Part shown: positions 1 through 8,573 of the stretch, piece by piece | How positions within the stretch are numbered: the first letter of the stretch is position 1 | Layout: each line of letters starts with the position of its first letter | Origin: an uncultured Clostridia bacterium | Lineage (GTDB): Bacteria > Bacillota > Clostridia > Oscillospirales > Ruminococcaceae | Assembly: GCA_947631115.1 (NCBI GenBank) | Contig: CANRKB010000006.1 | Location: 20,043-84,042, forward strand | Direction of reading: 5' to 3' | DNA length: 64,000 nucleotides | Position numbers and translations under genes: made by a program | The notes under the pieces: generated by a model | The model's input: the letters and a program-made list of their open reading frames with translations, nothing else | The model's database searches: none | Told to the model about the DNA's origin: nothing

Positions 1-737
1 GCGCGGAATGGACGACCTCGGGAAAAGAAGCCGTTGCCCGTACAACCGAGGCAGTGGATATGAGCGACCCGTTTGAAGTTTATATAGTTGACTGGTCGAT
101 GCCCGAGCTTAACGGAATTGAAACTGTTCGCGAGATAAGAAAGATAGTCGGCGACGAATCACCGATAATCCTGATGTCGGCATACGATTGGACGGATATA
201 GAACAAGAAGCGCGCATGGCGGGCGTTACGGGCTTTATCGGTAAACCGCTGTTTGCTTCGGATCTGCATAATGCGCTTGAGCGCAGTCTGGGGCGCATGA
301 CCGAAGAAAATCACGAGGAAAGAACTTCCCCGCGGAATGATACGGAATTTAATGGAAAGCGCATACTTCTTACAGAGGACAACGAGCTGAACCGAGAGAT
401 TGCGGCGGAGTTGCTCGCCGAAGCGGGATTTAAGGTAGAGTGCGCGGAAAACGGTCAGCAGGCGTGCGAGATGATTTCAAATAACGAGGGCGGATATTTT
501 GATCTTGTGTTAATGGATATACAGATGCCTATTATGGATGGTTATGCGGCGACGCGCGCTATACGTTCAATGGGCGATCCCGAGCGCTCGGAGATACCGA
601 TAATAGCGATGACGGCGAACGCATTTGAAGAAGACCGCGAGCGCGCATTGCAGGCGGGAATGAACGGGCATCTTGCAAAACCCGTTGATATAGGAAAGGT
701 ATTGGAATTACTGCGGAAAATATTTAAAGAACAATAA
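1..737 (+). CDS. C-terminal part of a hybrid sensor kinase/response regulator with two receiver domains (5' truncated)
   Basis: The frame is open from the window edge (first whole codon at 3), so the protein begins outside the window. The visible part holds most of one receiver domain, with the phospho-acceptor region 'IVDWSMPELNG' and conserved Lys in 'GKPLF'. After a short acidic linker comes a second, complete receiver domain with 'LTEDNE', phospho-acceptor Asp in 'LMDIQMPIMDG', 'MTANAF' and 'AKPVD'. Tandem receivers at a C-terminus are typical of large hybrid histidine kinases, so a kinase core upstream is expected but not seen. A GTG at 54 could be mistaken for a start but would cut the first receiver. 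No output domain follows. A strong bidirectional hairpin at 804-846 ends the unit. Confidence 0.85.
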   Translation, partial: AEWTTSGKEAVARTTEAVDMSDPFEVYIVDWSMPELNGIETVREIRKIVGDESPIILMSAYDWTDIEQEARMAGVTGFIGKPLFASDLHNALERSLGRMTEENHEERTSPRNDTEFNGKRILLTEDNELNREIAAELLAEAGFKVECAENGQQACEMISNNEGGYFDLVLMDIQMPIMDGYAATRAIRSMGDPERSEIPIIAMTANAFEEDRERALQAGMNGHLAKPVDIGKVLELLRKIFKEQ

Positions 738-803
738 CGGGGCAGAGGACATAAAAGTATAGAGACAGAAATAAGTTTTGATCGGCGGACAAAATTTAAT
801 TTC

Positions 804-846
804 AAAAGCCGCATAACGAGCGGGCGCCGCTCGTTATGCGGCTTTT
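804..846. terminator. Bidirectional terminator, perfect 20-bp stem
   Basis: A perfect inverted repeat (804-823 with 827-846, 3-nt loop) has an A-run on one side and a T-run on the other. It lies between convergent genes, the receiver protein (+) and the histidine kinase (-), and can terminate both. Confidence 0.9.
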
Positions 847-886
847 ATTTTATATGTTGTCCGACGCACGTAACTGCCTCTTGTCT

Positions 887-1894
887 CTAAATGCTCCCTG
901 CCTGCTTGTATATTCTGATCTCAAATTCCGCTCCGCCGTTTTTGCCGTTTTTAACGGACAAAGTTCCGTTCTGCGAAACGGCTATCTTTTTCGCAAACGC
1001 CAACCCTATTCCATAGCCCTTATTCGAAAATCCTTTTCCCCTGTAAAACCTCTCGAAAACGCGCGACAGCTCTTCGTCGGGTATTCCCGCGCCCGTGTCG
1101 GAAATAATTATCTCCGTGTAGATGGTGTTTTCCTGCGCGGAGATTTTTATTGCGCCGCCCTCGGGAGTATGCTCCATACAGTTTTTGAGAATGTTCTCCA
1201 GCGCCTCGGCCATATACATCTTGTCCGCAAAAACACCGGCGCCCTCGCTTATCTCCCGCGACAAGGTTATCCCTTTAAGCTCAATCGCAATTGACAGCGG
1301 TATTATTGCGCTGTTTACAATTTCCGATACATCTGCGCGCTCCTTCTTGAATGTAACAGCTCCCGCGTCAAGCCTCGAAATATTAAGCAGCGTTTCAAGC
1401 AGCCATTGCATTTTCGACAGCAGCGTGAACATATTTGAAATATGCTCCTCGCGTTCTTTTGGCGACTGCTCCCCGCGCAAAGTTCCGAGGATAACGAGTA
1501 TCGTCGTAAGCGGCGTTCTGAGTTGGTGCGAAATGTCCTCCAGCGATTCTTTTAAAATCAGTTTCTCGGACTTTAGCGCATTGTTCTGCTCCCTGAGTTT
1601 AATCGTCATCTTGTGTATTTCCGAGGACAGTATGCCAAGCTCGCCTTCTTTAAATTCCTCTAAAGAAATTTCCTCGTTGTCGTGGAGTATCATGTCTATC
1701 TTGTCGCAAAGATCAGACAGCTTTTTCCTGCGTTTTGAAAATACTATTGTCTGCGCAATAATCGCCGCCGCCGCGAAAATGAATAAAACTGCCGCAGACT
1801 TCAGCTCAATAAACGCGCATACGGCAATCCCACCAATGCCAAGGCAGCTCTCTAAAATAAGAAGTTTCTTTTCGTCTGCGTATATCCTGTTCAT
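887..1894 (-). CDS. Intramembrane-sensing histidine kinase (BceS-like)
   Basis: 335 aa. Two membrane segments (about 11-28 and 32-53) are joined by only a few residues, so there is almost no extracellular sensor; this is the layout of intramembrane-sensing kinases of the BceS type. A HAMP-like/coiled linker precedes the H-box 'ISHQLRTPLT' with phospho-acceptor His123. The N-box (Asn238), G1 'DTGAG' (266-270) and G2 'GYGIGL' (293-298) are all present, so the ATPase domain is intact. It overlaps the upstream response-regulator gene by 4 bp (ATGA), so translation is coupled. The divergent ABC exporter at 2874-5993 is the probable sensory partner and target, as in bacitracin/lantibiotic detoxification modules. 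The inducing peptide is unknown. Confidence 0.9.
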   Translation of the reverse strand: MNRIYADEKKLLILESCLGIGGIAVCAFIELKSAAVLFIFAAAAIIAQTIVFSKRRKKLSDLCDKIDMILHDNEEISLEEFKEGELGILSSEIHKMTIKLREQNNALKSEKLILKESLEDISHQLRTPLTTILVILGTLRGEQSPKEREEHISNMFTLLSKMQWLLETLLNISRLDAGAVTFKKERADVSEIVNSAIIPLSIAIELKGITLSREISEGAGVFADKMYMAEALENILKNCMEHTPEGGAIKISAQENTIYTEIIISDTGAGIPDEELSRVFERFYRGKGFSNKGYGIGLAFAKKIAVSQNGTLSVKNGKNGGAEFEIRIYKQAGSI

Positions 1895-2562
1895 GCGTCC
1901 ACCGCCTTATATCCGAGACCCCTTACGGTTTTCAGTATCTGCGGGTTTGCGGGGTCGTCCTCTATCTTGTCGCGAAGACGTTTAATGTAGACATTGAGCG
2001 TGCTGTCGCCGACAAATTCTCCCGAAAACGTCCAAAGCTCGTCCATTATTTTCTCCCTTGAAAGCAGTATCCCCTTGTTTGTAAAGAAAAGCACGAGCAG
2101 CCTGTATTCGAGCGCGGACAGAAATATCTCGCAGTTGTTTTTTCGGCAAACTCCGCGCGAGGTGTCAATAATAACGTTCGAGCATTGTAACAGCGGCTGC
2201 GAGGCGTGCTTTCTTATTGCATTTTTTATCCTTGCGACAAGCTCCCTCGGTCTGAAAGGTTTTCCTATATAGTCGTCAGCTCCAACCTCAAATCCCATGA
2301 CCGTGCAGGTCTCGTCCGCCGAAGCTGTAAGAAAGATAACGGGAGTATCGCTTTCCGATTTTATCCTTGAGCATATTGAAAAACCGTTTCCGTCGTCAAG
2401 CGACAGATCAAGCAGAACACATTCAAAATTTTCCTTTTCAAAAAGCTCTATCCCGTCTGTCATTCCGAGCGCGTGTGCAACGGAAAATCCCTCACTCGCC
2501 AAAAATCCCGAAAGGCTTTTCGCAAGCGATATATCGTCTTCTATAAGCAATATGTTGCGCAT
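1891..2562 (-). CDS. OmpR/PhoB-family response regulator (BceR-like)
   Basis: 223 aa. The N-terminal receiver has an acidic pocket at Asp9-Asp10, phospho-acceptor Asp52 in 'LLDLSLDDG', switch Thr79 and Lys101 in 'GKPF'. A C-terminal winged-helix DNA-binding domain (about 125-223) ends in the typical 'YIKRLRDKIEDD' and 'VRGLGYKA' motifs. The start is ATG preceded by AAGGAG. It is the first gene of a two-gene operon with the kinase. An exact TNACA-N4-TGTAA palindrome, the published BceR-type operator, lies in the divergent intergenic region at 2798-2811, so this regulator very likely drives the ABC exporter and perhaps itself. The 5' leader of its mRNA contains a palindromic repeat element (2575-2733). 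Confidence 0.92.
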   Translation of the reverse strand: MRNILLIEDDISLAKSLSGFLASEGFSVAHALGMTDGIELFEKENFECVLLDLSLDDGNGFSICSRIKSESDTPVIFLTASADETCTVMGFEVGADDYIGKPFRPRELVARIKNAIRKHASQPLLQCSNVIIDTSRGVCRKNNCEIFLSALEYRLLVLFFTNKGILLSREKIMDELWTFSGEFVGDSTLNVYIKRLRDKIEDDPANPQILKTVRGLGYKAVDA

Positions 2563-2574
2563 AATTAAAACTCC

Positions 2575-2733
2575 TTTCAGACTGTATATAAAGCCCCATC
2601 TGCGTTGTCAGCGTCACTGCAGCAGCCACAAAGGCTAGTTGCAGTAACGCTTCAGTGTTGTGCGCCGCAGGCGCTCAATACGAGCATACTGGGGCTTTCT
2701 CTACAGTCTGAAAATTCATTCTTTATACAGTCT
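2575..2733. repeat. Dispersed palindromic element, copy 1
   Basis: The outer arms are an imperfect inverted repeat (2575-2598 with 2690-2713; 'cagactgta' and 'aagcccca' with few mismatches) enclosing about 90 bp that contains a further small GC hairpin. A third 'tatacagtct' box follows at 2723-2732. A diverged copy is at 25560-25680 and a fragment at 43890-43940. It sits in the leader of the response-regulator mRNA. Confidence 0.7.
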
Positions 2734-2753
2734 ACTTTTTTATTACTGTTGTT

Positions 2754-2782
2754 ATTATAACAAATATCATTGTCGCTTGCAA
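2754..2782 (-). promoter_or_regulatory. Sigma-A promoter for the response regulator/kinase operon
   Basis: On the minus strand, -35 TTGCAA (2777-2782), 17-bp spacer, -10 TATAAT (2754-2759). Its leader of about 190 nt contains the palindromic element 2575-2733. Confidence 0.6.
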
Positions 2783-2797
2783 TAAAAATTTCAAATA

Positions 2798-2811
2798 TTA
2801 CAAAATTGTAA
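2798..2811. promoter_or_regulatory. BceR-type operator TTACA-AAAT-TGTAA
   Basis: This is a perfect inverted repeat matching the TNACA-N4-TGTAA consensus of BceR-like regulators. It lies between the two divergent promoters, just upstream of a plausible -10 (TATAAT, 2832-2837) for the ABC genes and 15 bp from the -35 of the regulator operon. Confidence 0.75.
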
Positions 2812-2873
2812 TGAAAAAGTAACGCAATAGTTATAATTATGTGTTATGATAAATAAAAAAAGGAGGAGTAAGC

Positions 2874-3551
2874 ATGGAACTTTTACAAATAGAAAATCTC
2901 TCTAAAGTCTACGGCAAAGGCGAAAACGCCGTAAAAGCACTCGACAATGTTTCGTTTTCCGTTCCCAAAGGGCAAATGCTTGCGGTCGTAGGCGCTTCGG
3001 GCTCGGGAAAATCTACGCTTTTGCACATTATCGGCGGTGTAGACAGACCGACCTCGGGAAAAGTTTTTCTCGACGGTCAGGACGTTTTTAAACAGAACAA
3101 CACAAATCTCGCTATCTTCCGCAGACGTCAGGTAGGGCTTATATACCAGTTCTACAACCTTATCCCCGTTTTAAATGCAGAGGAGAACATAACTCTCCCC
3201 ATGATAATGGACGGCAGAAAGCCCGATCCCGAACACGTCAAAAAGCTCCTTACTTCGCTCGATCTTTACGAGCGCAGAAATCATCTCCCGTCACAGCTTT
3301 CGGGCGGTCAGCAGCAGCGCGTTTCCATTGCCCGAGCGCTGTTCAATTCTCCCGCGGTAATTCTAGCTGACGAGCCTACGGGCAACCTCGACAGCAAGAA
3401 CAGCATGGAGATAGTCGAGCTTTTGAGAAAGTCCAACAAAGAGCTTAACCAGACCATGATAATAATAACCCACGACGAAAAGATAGCTCTCCGCTGCGAC
3501 AGGATAATCACGCTTTCCGACGGCAGGATAGTGCGCGATGTAAATAACTGA
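2874..3551 (+). CDS. ABC exporter ATP-binding protein (BceA/LolD/MacB type)
   Basis: 225 aa, full length for the family. Walker A 'GASGSGKST' (40-48), Q-loop 'YQFYNL', signature 'LSGGQ' (142-146), Walker B 'VILADE' (162-167) and the switch His in 'IITHDEK' are intact. The start is ATG after GGAGGAG. The FtsX-like permease gene follows after 12 bp, forming a two-gene exporter. The divergent sensor/regulator pair and the operator at 2798-2811 place it among antimicrobial-peptide detoxification pumps. The substrate cannot be read from sequence. Confidence 0.92.
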   Translation: MELLQIENLSKVYGKGENAVKALDNVSFSVPKGQMLAVVGASGSGKSTLLHIIGGVDRPTSGKVFLDGQDVFKQNNTNLAIFRRRQVGLIYQFYNLIPVLNAEENITLPMIMDGRKPDPEHVKKLLTSLDLYERRNHLPSQLSGGQQQRVSIARALFNSPAVILADEPTGNLDSKNSMEIVELLRKSNKELNQTMIIITHDEKIALRCDRIITLSDGRIVRDVNN

Positions 3552-3563
3552 GGAGGCGGGAAG

Positions 3564-5993
3564 ATGTTTACGGGAAAACTTGCCCTGCGATATTTAAAGG
3601 AGCAGAAGCGCCATAGCGTATTGACTATATGCAGCATAACAGCGGCAGTAATGTTTATAACAATGCTCCTTATACTCGTCAGCAGCGCCATTGAGACCTT
3701 TTATAACTACCGCTATATTCAGACTCCCTATCATGTGAGCTTGAATGTGGAAATGGAAAGAGACGAATACAACGGGTATATAGAAAATTTTAAAAAAGAG
3801 TTCACCGAAAATTACGGCACTGTAACCGAAGAACGCGGTGAATACAGCGAAGGCTTACCCGAACAGGTTTATCTTTACTGCTTTTTTGAAAAGCCTCTCC
3901 CGATAGGCTCGGGGGACTTGAGACTGTATATGAGAGGGCTTTTGGAAAAGGCGGGATTTACGTATGACGTAATAGCGATGAACTTCAGCGACGGAGACGT
4001 CTATATGCATACGACCCGCCTCGGAGACTTCAAGCCCATAGACGATGATGACAGAAGACAGATGCTTGCGGCATTGGCGCTTGTATATATCGGCATAGTG
4101 CTTATTGTTATCGCGCTGAGACTTCTTATAGACACGGCTTTTGAAATATCCTCGAAGGAGCGCGAAAAGCAGTTCGGCGTTTTACAGTCTATAGGCGCAA
4201 CTCCCCGCCAGATCGCAAAGATAATCACCATAGAGGGAACAACGCTTTGCGTCATAGGCGTGCCGCTCGGTTTGCTTTTGGGTACAGCGGGCGCATATAT
4301 AGTTTTTAAAATAGTAGAGTTTAACAAAATAGCCGAGGCGTTTGTTTCTCCCGAAGATGCAAAACAGACTCTGGAGTTTTGCGTAAACCCGTGGTTTATG
4401 CTTATTGCGGCAGTGACGGGATTTGTGTGGGTGTTGCTTTCGGCATACGGCACGGGCAGAAGATGTATAAAAAAATCGCCAATACAGGCTATGAACTCCC
4501 GCGGCGAAAAAGTAAATCTCCCCAAAAGGCGCGGTATTATTGATAAACTGTTTGTAAAAATATTCGGCTGGGAGGGCGAACTTGCCGCGAGAAACAACCG
4601 CCGCAGCCCAAAGCGCTTTATTATATCGATCGTTTCGCTCACTGTTTCAATAACGCTTTTTGCTTCCGTTTCAACAGCCGTTACGCTTTTAAATGACTTT
4701 ACGGAAAGAACTATGTATACTATACCCGAATTTGTATTTTCGGCTATGCCGTCAGGAATGATAGACGGCGATCCCGATGAAATATACGATCTGGGAATGT
4801 TTTCATATAAAGAAGCCGAAAAGCGCATAGAAGAAAGCGAGATATTTGAAAAACCCATGACTTATGTGATCGGGCGAATTTATCAAAAAGACCTGACTCA
4901 AATTGCAACAAACCATATGGTATATGTTTCTTATGTGGACGAGGCAATGTACAATTATCTGTTCGATGTCTTATACAGAGAGCAGAATGTAAACGGCGTG
5001 CATCTGGACGCGGTAGAAAAGCCTATGTCATACGAGGAGTTTACAAAATCGAATTCGTATATTATGACATACAGCGACTATCTTGGCAACTTAGGAACTC
5101 TTTCGGAGAACAAAGATAAATATACAATGAGAAAAAACGATTATCTCATGACTTGGAATTCCGAAAATATAAAACCCGAATATCTGGATCTTTTTGAAGA
5201 GGAAGTCGAAGAGAATAAAACCGCATACTATTATTCAAACGAGGAGGAAATAACGTTCAATATTGCAAGCGTTATAGACCACAGTCCATATATAGCCGAC
5301 GCTATAATAAATGACCTTAGAAACCTCGGCGTTGAGCTTATAGGCTCGCTTGAAGCGTTTGAAAACGGGGAGTATAAGAAAGTTTATCCCGAACTTGATA
5401 TTTTTAAATACGCCTCGCCCGAATCCGTTGTTGTGTGCGACCTTAAAAATCCCGTTGATTATGCGGAGGTTCAACAGTTCTTTTCCGACAATAACGATGT
5501 ATTCTTGGACTATGCCGACAATTTTGAAACTCAGCGAAGGATAAAGGCAATTTTGTCGGGAATAAATATCGGCTCGACTACGCTTATAATAACATTTGCT
5601 CTGGTGGCGCTGATAAACATGATAAACGTCCTGTCTACGGGCATTATAAACCGCCGAAGCGAAATTGCTTCGCTCCAAAGCATAGGAATGAGCGAAAAAC
5701 AATTGAACAAAATGACTGTTCTTGAATGTCTGCAATATGTGTTTATTTCGGGAATTATAGCCATAGTGCTTAGTGAAATAATTTTAGGCGGCTCGGTGGC
5801 AATATTAACGATACTGGGAGAGGGTACTGTAGAATTGCTGCTCGGGGATATTCTGGGAGCGTTCCTGCTTCCCGTTGCGAGGGTGATCCTGTCGATAATA
5901 CCCGCGTTTGCGGCGGCGCTCTTCGCTTCGTTTATCCCGCTTTATCGGCTGAGGAAACAGTCGCTTGTTGAACAAATTAGAAGTATAGAATAA
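3564..5993 (+). CDS. FtsX-like ABC permease (BceB-like peptide exporter)
   Basis: 809 aa. One N-terminal membrane segment (about 17-42) is followed by a soluble stretch. The first FtsX block (about 160-300) contains 'KEREKQFGVLQSIGATPRQI', a hallmark of this superfamily. A fourth-decile membrane segment comes next, then a large extracytoplasmic domain (about 385-660), and a second FtsX block at the C-terminus with 'RRSEIASLQSIGMSEKQL'. The duplicated FtsX blocks around a big extracellular domain fit BceB/peptide-exporter permeases, and the length is slightly above the usual BceB. It is co-transcribed with the ATPase at 2874. The divergent intramembrane-sensing kinase is expected to use this permease as its sensor. 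Confidence 0.88.
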   Translation: MFTGKLALRYLKEQKRHSVLTICSITAAVMFITMLLILVSSAIETFYNYRYIQTPYHVSLNVEMERDEYNGYIENFKKEFTENYGTVTEERGEYSEGLPEQVYLYCFFEKPLPIGSGDLRLYMRGLLEKAGFTYDVIAMNFSDGDVYMHTTRLGDFKPIDDDDRRQMLAALALVYIGIVLIVIALRLLIDTAFEISSKEREKQFGVLQSIGATPRQIAKIITIEGTTLCVIGVPLGLLLGTAGAYIVFKIVEFNKIAEAFVSPEDAKQTLEFCVNPWFMLIAAVTGFVWVLLSAYGTGRRCIKKSPIQAMNSRGEKVNLPKRRGIIDKLFVKIFGWEGELAARNNRRSPKRFIISIVSLTVSITLFASVSTAVTLLNDFTERTMYTIPEFVFSAMPSGMIDGDPDEIYDLGMFSYKEAEKRIEESEIFEKPMTYVIGRIYQKDLTQIATNHMVYVSYVDEAMYNYLFDVLYREQNVNGVHLDAVEKPMSYEEFTKSNSYIMTYSDYLGNLGTLSENKDKYTMRKNDYLMTWNSENIKPEYLDLFEEEVEENKTAYYYSNEEEITFNIASVIDHSPYIADAIINDLRNLGVELIGSLEAFENGEYKKVYPELDIFKYASPESVVVCDLKNPVDYAEVQQFFSDNNDVFLDYADNFETQRRIKAILSGINIGSTTLIITFALVALINMINVLSTGIINRRSEIASLQSIGMSEKQLNKMTVLECLQYVFISGIIAIVLSEIILGGSVAILTILGEGTVELLLGDILGAFLLPVARVILSIIPAFAAALFASFIPLYRLRKQSLVEQIRSIE

Positions 5994-6016
5994 TATCATA
6001 TATTAAAATTTATTAA

Positions 6017-6050
6017 TGCGCCCCGCAGTTTTTGAGGGGCGCACTTTTTT
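6017..6050 (+). terminator. Rho-independent terminator after the ABC exporter
   Basis: Stem TGCGCCCC (6017-6024) pairs with GGGGCGCA (6036-6043) and is followed by a run of T. The next gene converges from the right. Confidence 0.85.
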
Positions 6051-6062
6051 GTCCTATTCAAG

Positions 6063-6677
6063 TCATCGGTCAACTCTGAACCTCTTCGCTACCTTTGAAA
6101 CAAACTTGTTTCCTCCTATAAAAAACCGCCAAAAATACTCGCTGCATTCCTCCGCATAGTCAATGTTTATCCTTGGAGAAACGCGTATAAGGTCTTTCGG
6201 TATGTCCTTATAATCTTCGATATACAGTTCGCTTTCCGTAAGGTCAAGCCCATAACAGCTCTTGTCAATTGCTAGAGCCGTACATAGTTTTCCCGGACCG
6301 CTGCAAAGCTCGGAAATTTTTTCGGTGTTCCTGCGTTTTTTCATAAGCTCTATACCGTCCAAAGGCTCTATTGCCCGTATAAAAACACATTCGGGCTTGT
6401 CCTTTTCGTTTGCTGTCACGTTAAAACAGTTGTACATTCCGTAGATGGAATAGACATACGAAAACCCGCCCTCGCCGAACATTATTTCCGTCCGCGCGGT
6501 ACGTCTGTTTTTGTATGCATGAGAGCCTTTGTCGTCTGCTCCGCAGTATGCCTCGACCTCTGCGATCATTCCCGAGCAAACGCCGTCTTTAGTTTTATGC
6601 ACAAGCTTTTTTCCGAGCAATTCGGGCGCAAGCACAAGCGCGCTTTTCAAATAAAATTCACGGTCGGGTCTGCTCAT
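6063..6677 (-). CDS. 3-methyladenine (alkyladenine) DNA glycosylase, AAG/Mpg family
   Basis: 204 aa, usual length. The family motifs are visible: 'LAPELLGKKL' near the start, the catalytic/metal region 'IAEVEAYCGADDKGSHAY' with the active-site Glu, then 'EIMFGEGGFSYVYSIYGMY' and 'VFIRAIEPLDGIELM', 'SGPGKLCTALAID'. The enzyme excises alkylated and deaminated purines from DNA. The gene stands alone between convergent and codirectional neighbours and shows no operon partner. Confidence 0.93.
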   Translation of the reverse strand: MSRPDREFYLKSALVLAPELLGKKLVHKTKDGVCSGMIAEVEAYCGADDKGSHAYKNRRTARTEIMFGEGGFSYVYSIYGMYNCFNVTANEKDKPECVFIRAIEPLDGIELMKKRRNTEKISELCSGPGKLCTALAIDKSCYGLDLTESELYIEDYKDIPKDLIRVSPRINIDYAEECSEYFWRFFIGGNKFVSKVAKRFRVDR

Positions 6678-6702
6678 TTTTCGCTCCTATTCACTTATTC
6701 AC

Positions 6703-8340
6703 TTATCCTATTTCTGCATTTTCATCTATTTGATAATCCAGAAAATCAAAATCCGCCGTTTTTTCTCTGAACATAAGATCCGCGCACCCTATCCCGACAA
6801 ACGTTCCCGTATAGTTCCCGAAACCTACATAATCGTCCGACAGCTTTGTAAGGTCAAGGTCGTTTCCTATCCTGCTGTAATTTTTCCCGTCATAGCCGTA
6901 TTCAAAATGAAAAGTTTTCCCTTTGAGAACGGCTCTTAAATATATCTCGCGGTTTTCCGCCCGTGTCCTTGCGTCTAAAAATTCGGTCTTTTCGCCGCGT
7001 TCGAGCTTTGTTATCCCGAGAGCAGGGGAGCTTAAAGTCTCGCTGTAATACTTTCGCAGATAGACAAAATTTTGCTCGTTGTAGTAGATAAGAAGCCCCG
7101 CCGAGTGTTTGTATATTTCCGGAGTAAAATCGAGCTTTGTCGTTACCGTTCCGCAAACGCCCGTAAGCTTCCTTGCGATAATCGACGCGCTGTTTACCGA
7201 GCAGAACGATTCACCGCCGCGAAGCCTTAAATACCCCTTGCGCGATTTTAGGTCGGCAATTTCCGACGGCATAACGCGCGGAGAATAAAAATGAATTCCG
7301 AGCTCCTTCTCGTCAAAATCGTCAAGCTGACGGGTCGGCATTAAAACAGTTTCTTCAAGCTCGGGTTCTTTTACAAATTCATCCGGAAGCTTCCCGCCGA
7401 CTTTCCTAAGCCAGCCGTCCTCCGTCCAGTACATCTTTTCGATAGCCGTTTCACGTCCAAGCGTACAGCGAAGCTCCGGGAAGAACGGCCTTGAACATAA
7501 GTGCATAAGATAAGTTTCGCCGTTCGGCAGATCAACATAGCTCCCGTGTCCCGCTTTTTGCAGTTTTACATCGGGATTAAAGCACGAGGCAACCACATGG
7601 TCTACGCTGCGAATGAAATTTTTCGGATATGACGTTAGAATAGGGTTTTCGGGATCGGGCTCATACGGACCGAAAAGCTCGCGGCTTCTTGCCATTGTAA
7701 CGCTGTGCCCGTAGCCCGTTCCGCCCTCCGCGCACATAAGATAATAAAAGCCGTTTTTCTTTGTTATGTGAGGAGCTTCAAGACAGCCGCGCTCCGTCGC
7801 GCCGTAGTAAATTCGCTTCGGAAAACCGAGCGGTTTTAATGTCTTGCTGTCGATTTCACATATGCAGATACCTCCCGGTTTTTCATAGCCCTCGCGCGTT
7901 TCCCAGTCGATAGAGCAGACGTATTTTCTTCCGTCGTCGTCATGAAACAGCGACGCGTCAAATCCCGCAGAATGAACATAAACGGGCTTCGACCATTCGC
8001 CCGTTATTTCGTCGGCTGTCAAAATGAAATTCGAGCAGTCATGATAACGCGCGGCGGTAGAATACATACACCCGAAAAGCAGGTAGAATTTATTGTCACT
8101 TTCACAATAAGAAAGGCACGGCGCCCAGATTCCTTTTCCCGACGGCAGTTTTCTTAAGTCTATCTCAGAATAGTCGTTGATAACATTTGCTATAAGCTCC
8201 CAGTTTTTCAGATCTCTTGAATGATAAACGGGAACGGCGGGGAACCATTCAAACGACGACACCGCACAGTAAAAGTCGTCTCCCTTTTTGCATATACAAG
8301 GGTCGGGAGCGCACCCCCTTATTACAGGATTTTTTATCAT
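6703..8340 (-). CDS. Intracellular glycoside hydrolase family 43 (beta-xylosidase/arabinofuranosidase-like)
   Basis: 545 aa from ATG 8340, which has CGGAG 8 nt upstream; a longer frame to 8475 lacks family residues. The N-terminal five-bladed propeller opens with 'NPVIRGCAPDPCICKKGDDF', holding the catalytic-base Asp. It continues with 'GIWAPCLSYCESDNKF' and the acid Glu region 'RGCLEAPHITKKNGFYYLM'. The C-terminal half (about 355-545) is a beta-sandwich accessory domain. There is no signal peptide, so it probably cleaves imported xylo- or arabino-oligosaccharides. No transporter or regulator is adjacent. The exact sugar specificity cannot be told. Confidence 0.88.
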   Translation of the reverse strand: MIKNPVIRGCAPDPCICKKGDDFYCAVSSFEWFPAVPVYHSRDLKNWELIANVINDYSEIDLRKLPSGKGIWAPCLSYCESDNKFYLLFGCMYSTAARYHDCSNFILTADEITGEWSKPVYVHSAGFDASLFHDDDGRKYVCSIDWETREGYEKPGGICICEIDSKTLKPLGFPKRIYYGATERGCLEAPHITKKNGFYYLMCAEGGTGYGHSVTMARSRELFGPYEPDPENPILTSYPKNFIRSVDHVVASCFNPDVKLQKAGHGSYVDLPNGETYLMHLCSRPFFPELRCTLGRETAIEKMYWTEDGWLRKVGGKLPDEFVKEPELEETVLMPTRQLDDFDEKELGIHFYSPRVMPSEIADLKSRKGYLRLRGGESFCSVNSASIIARKLTGVCGTVTTKLDFTPEIYKHSAGLLIYYNEQNFVYLRKYYSETLSSPALGITKLERGEKTEFLDARTRAENREIYLRAVLKGKTFHFEYGYDGKNYSRIGNDLDLTKLSDDYVGFGNYTGTFVGIGCADLMFREKTADFDFLDYQIDENAEIG

Positions 8341-8426
8341 ATAAACATCTCCGTTTCGCTTCAAACGTTCTCTTATGCCGACGGCACGGCAACATTCTCC
8401 GTCCAAACCCTCTTTCCCCCAAACCG

Positions 8427-8537
8427 CGCTCCGAAGCGGCGAAACCATTGCCAAAGCAATGAAGCGAGTCTGCAAAAAGGCTTTCAGCCTTTTGGCAGAC
8501 TCGCCTTAAGCTTCGCTTGTTTCGCCGCTTCGGAGCG
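8427..8537. repeat. Nested long inverted repeat (cruciform-like) upstream of the GH43 gene
   Basis: The outer 19-bp arms (8427-8445 and 8519-8537) are perfect. An inner 19-bp hairpin (8464-8482 with 8486-8504, 4-nt loop) has one mismatch. It fills the gap between dapL (ends 8574) and the GH43 start and has no coding content. It could terminate dapL transcription or act as a leader structure. Confidence 0.75.
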
Positions 8538-8573
8538 GTGCGCGGGGAAAGGTGGTTTGGGATATTGCAGCGC

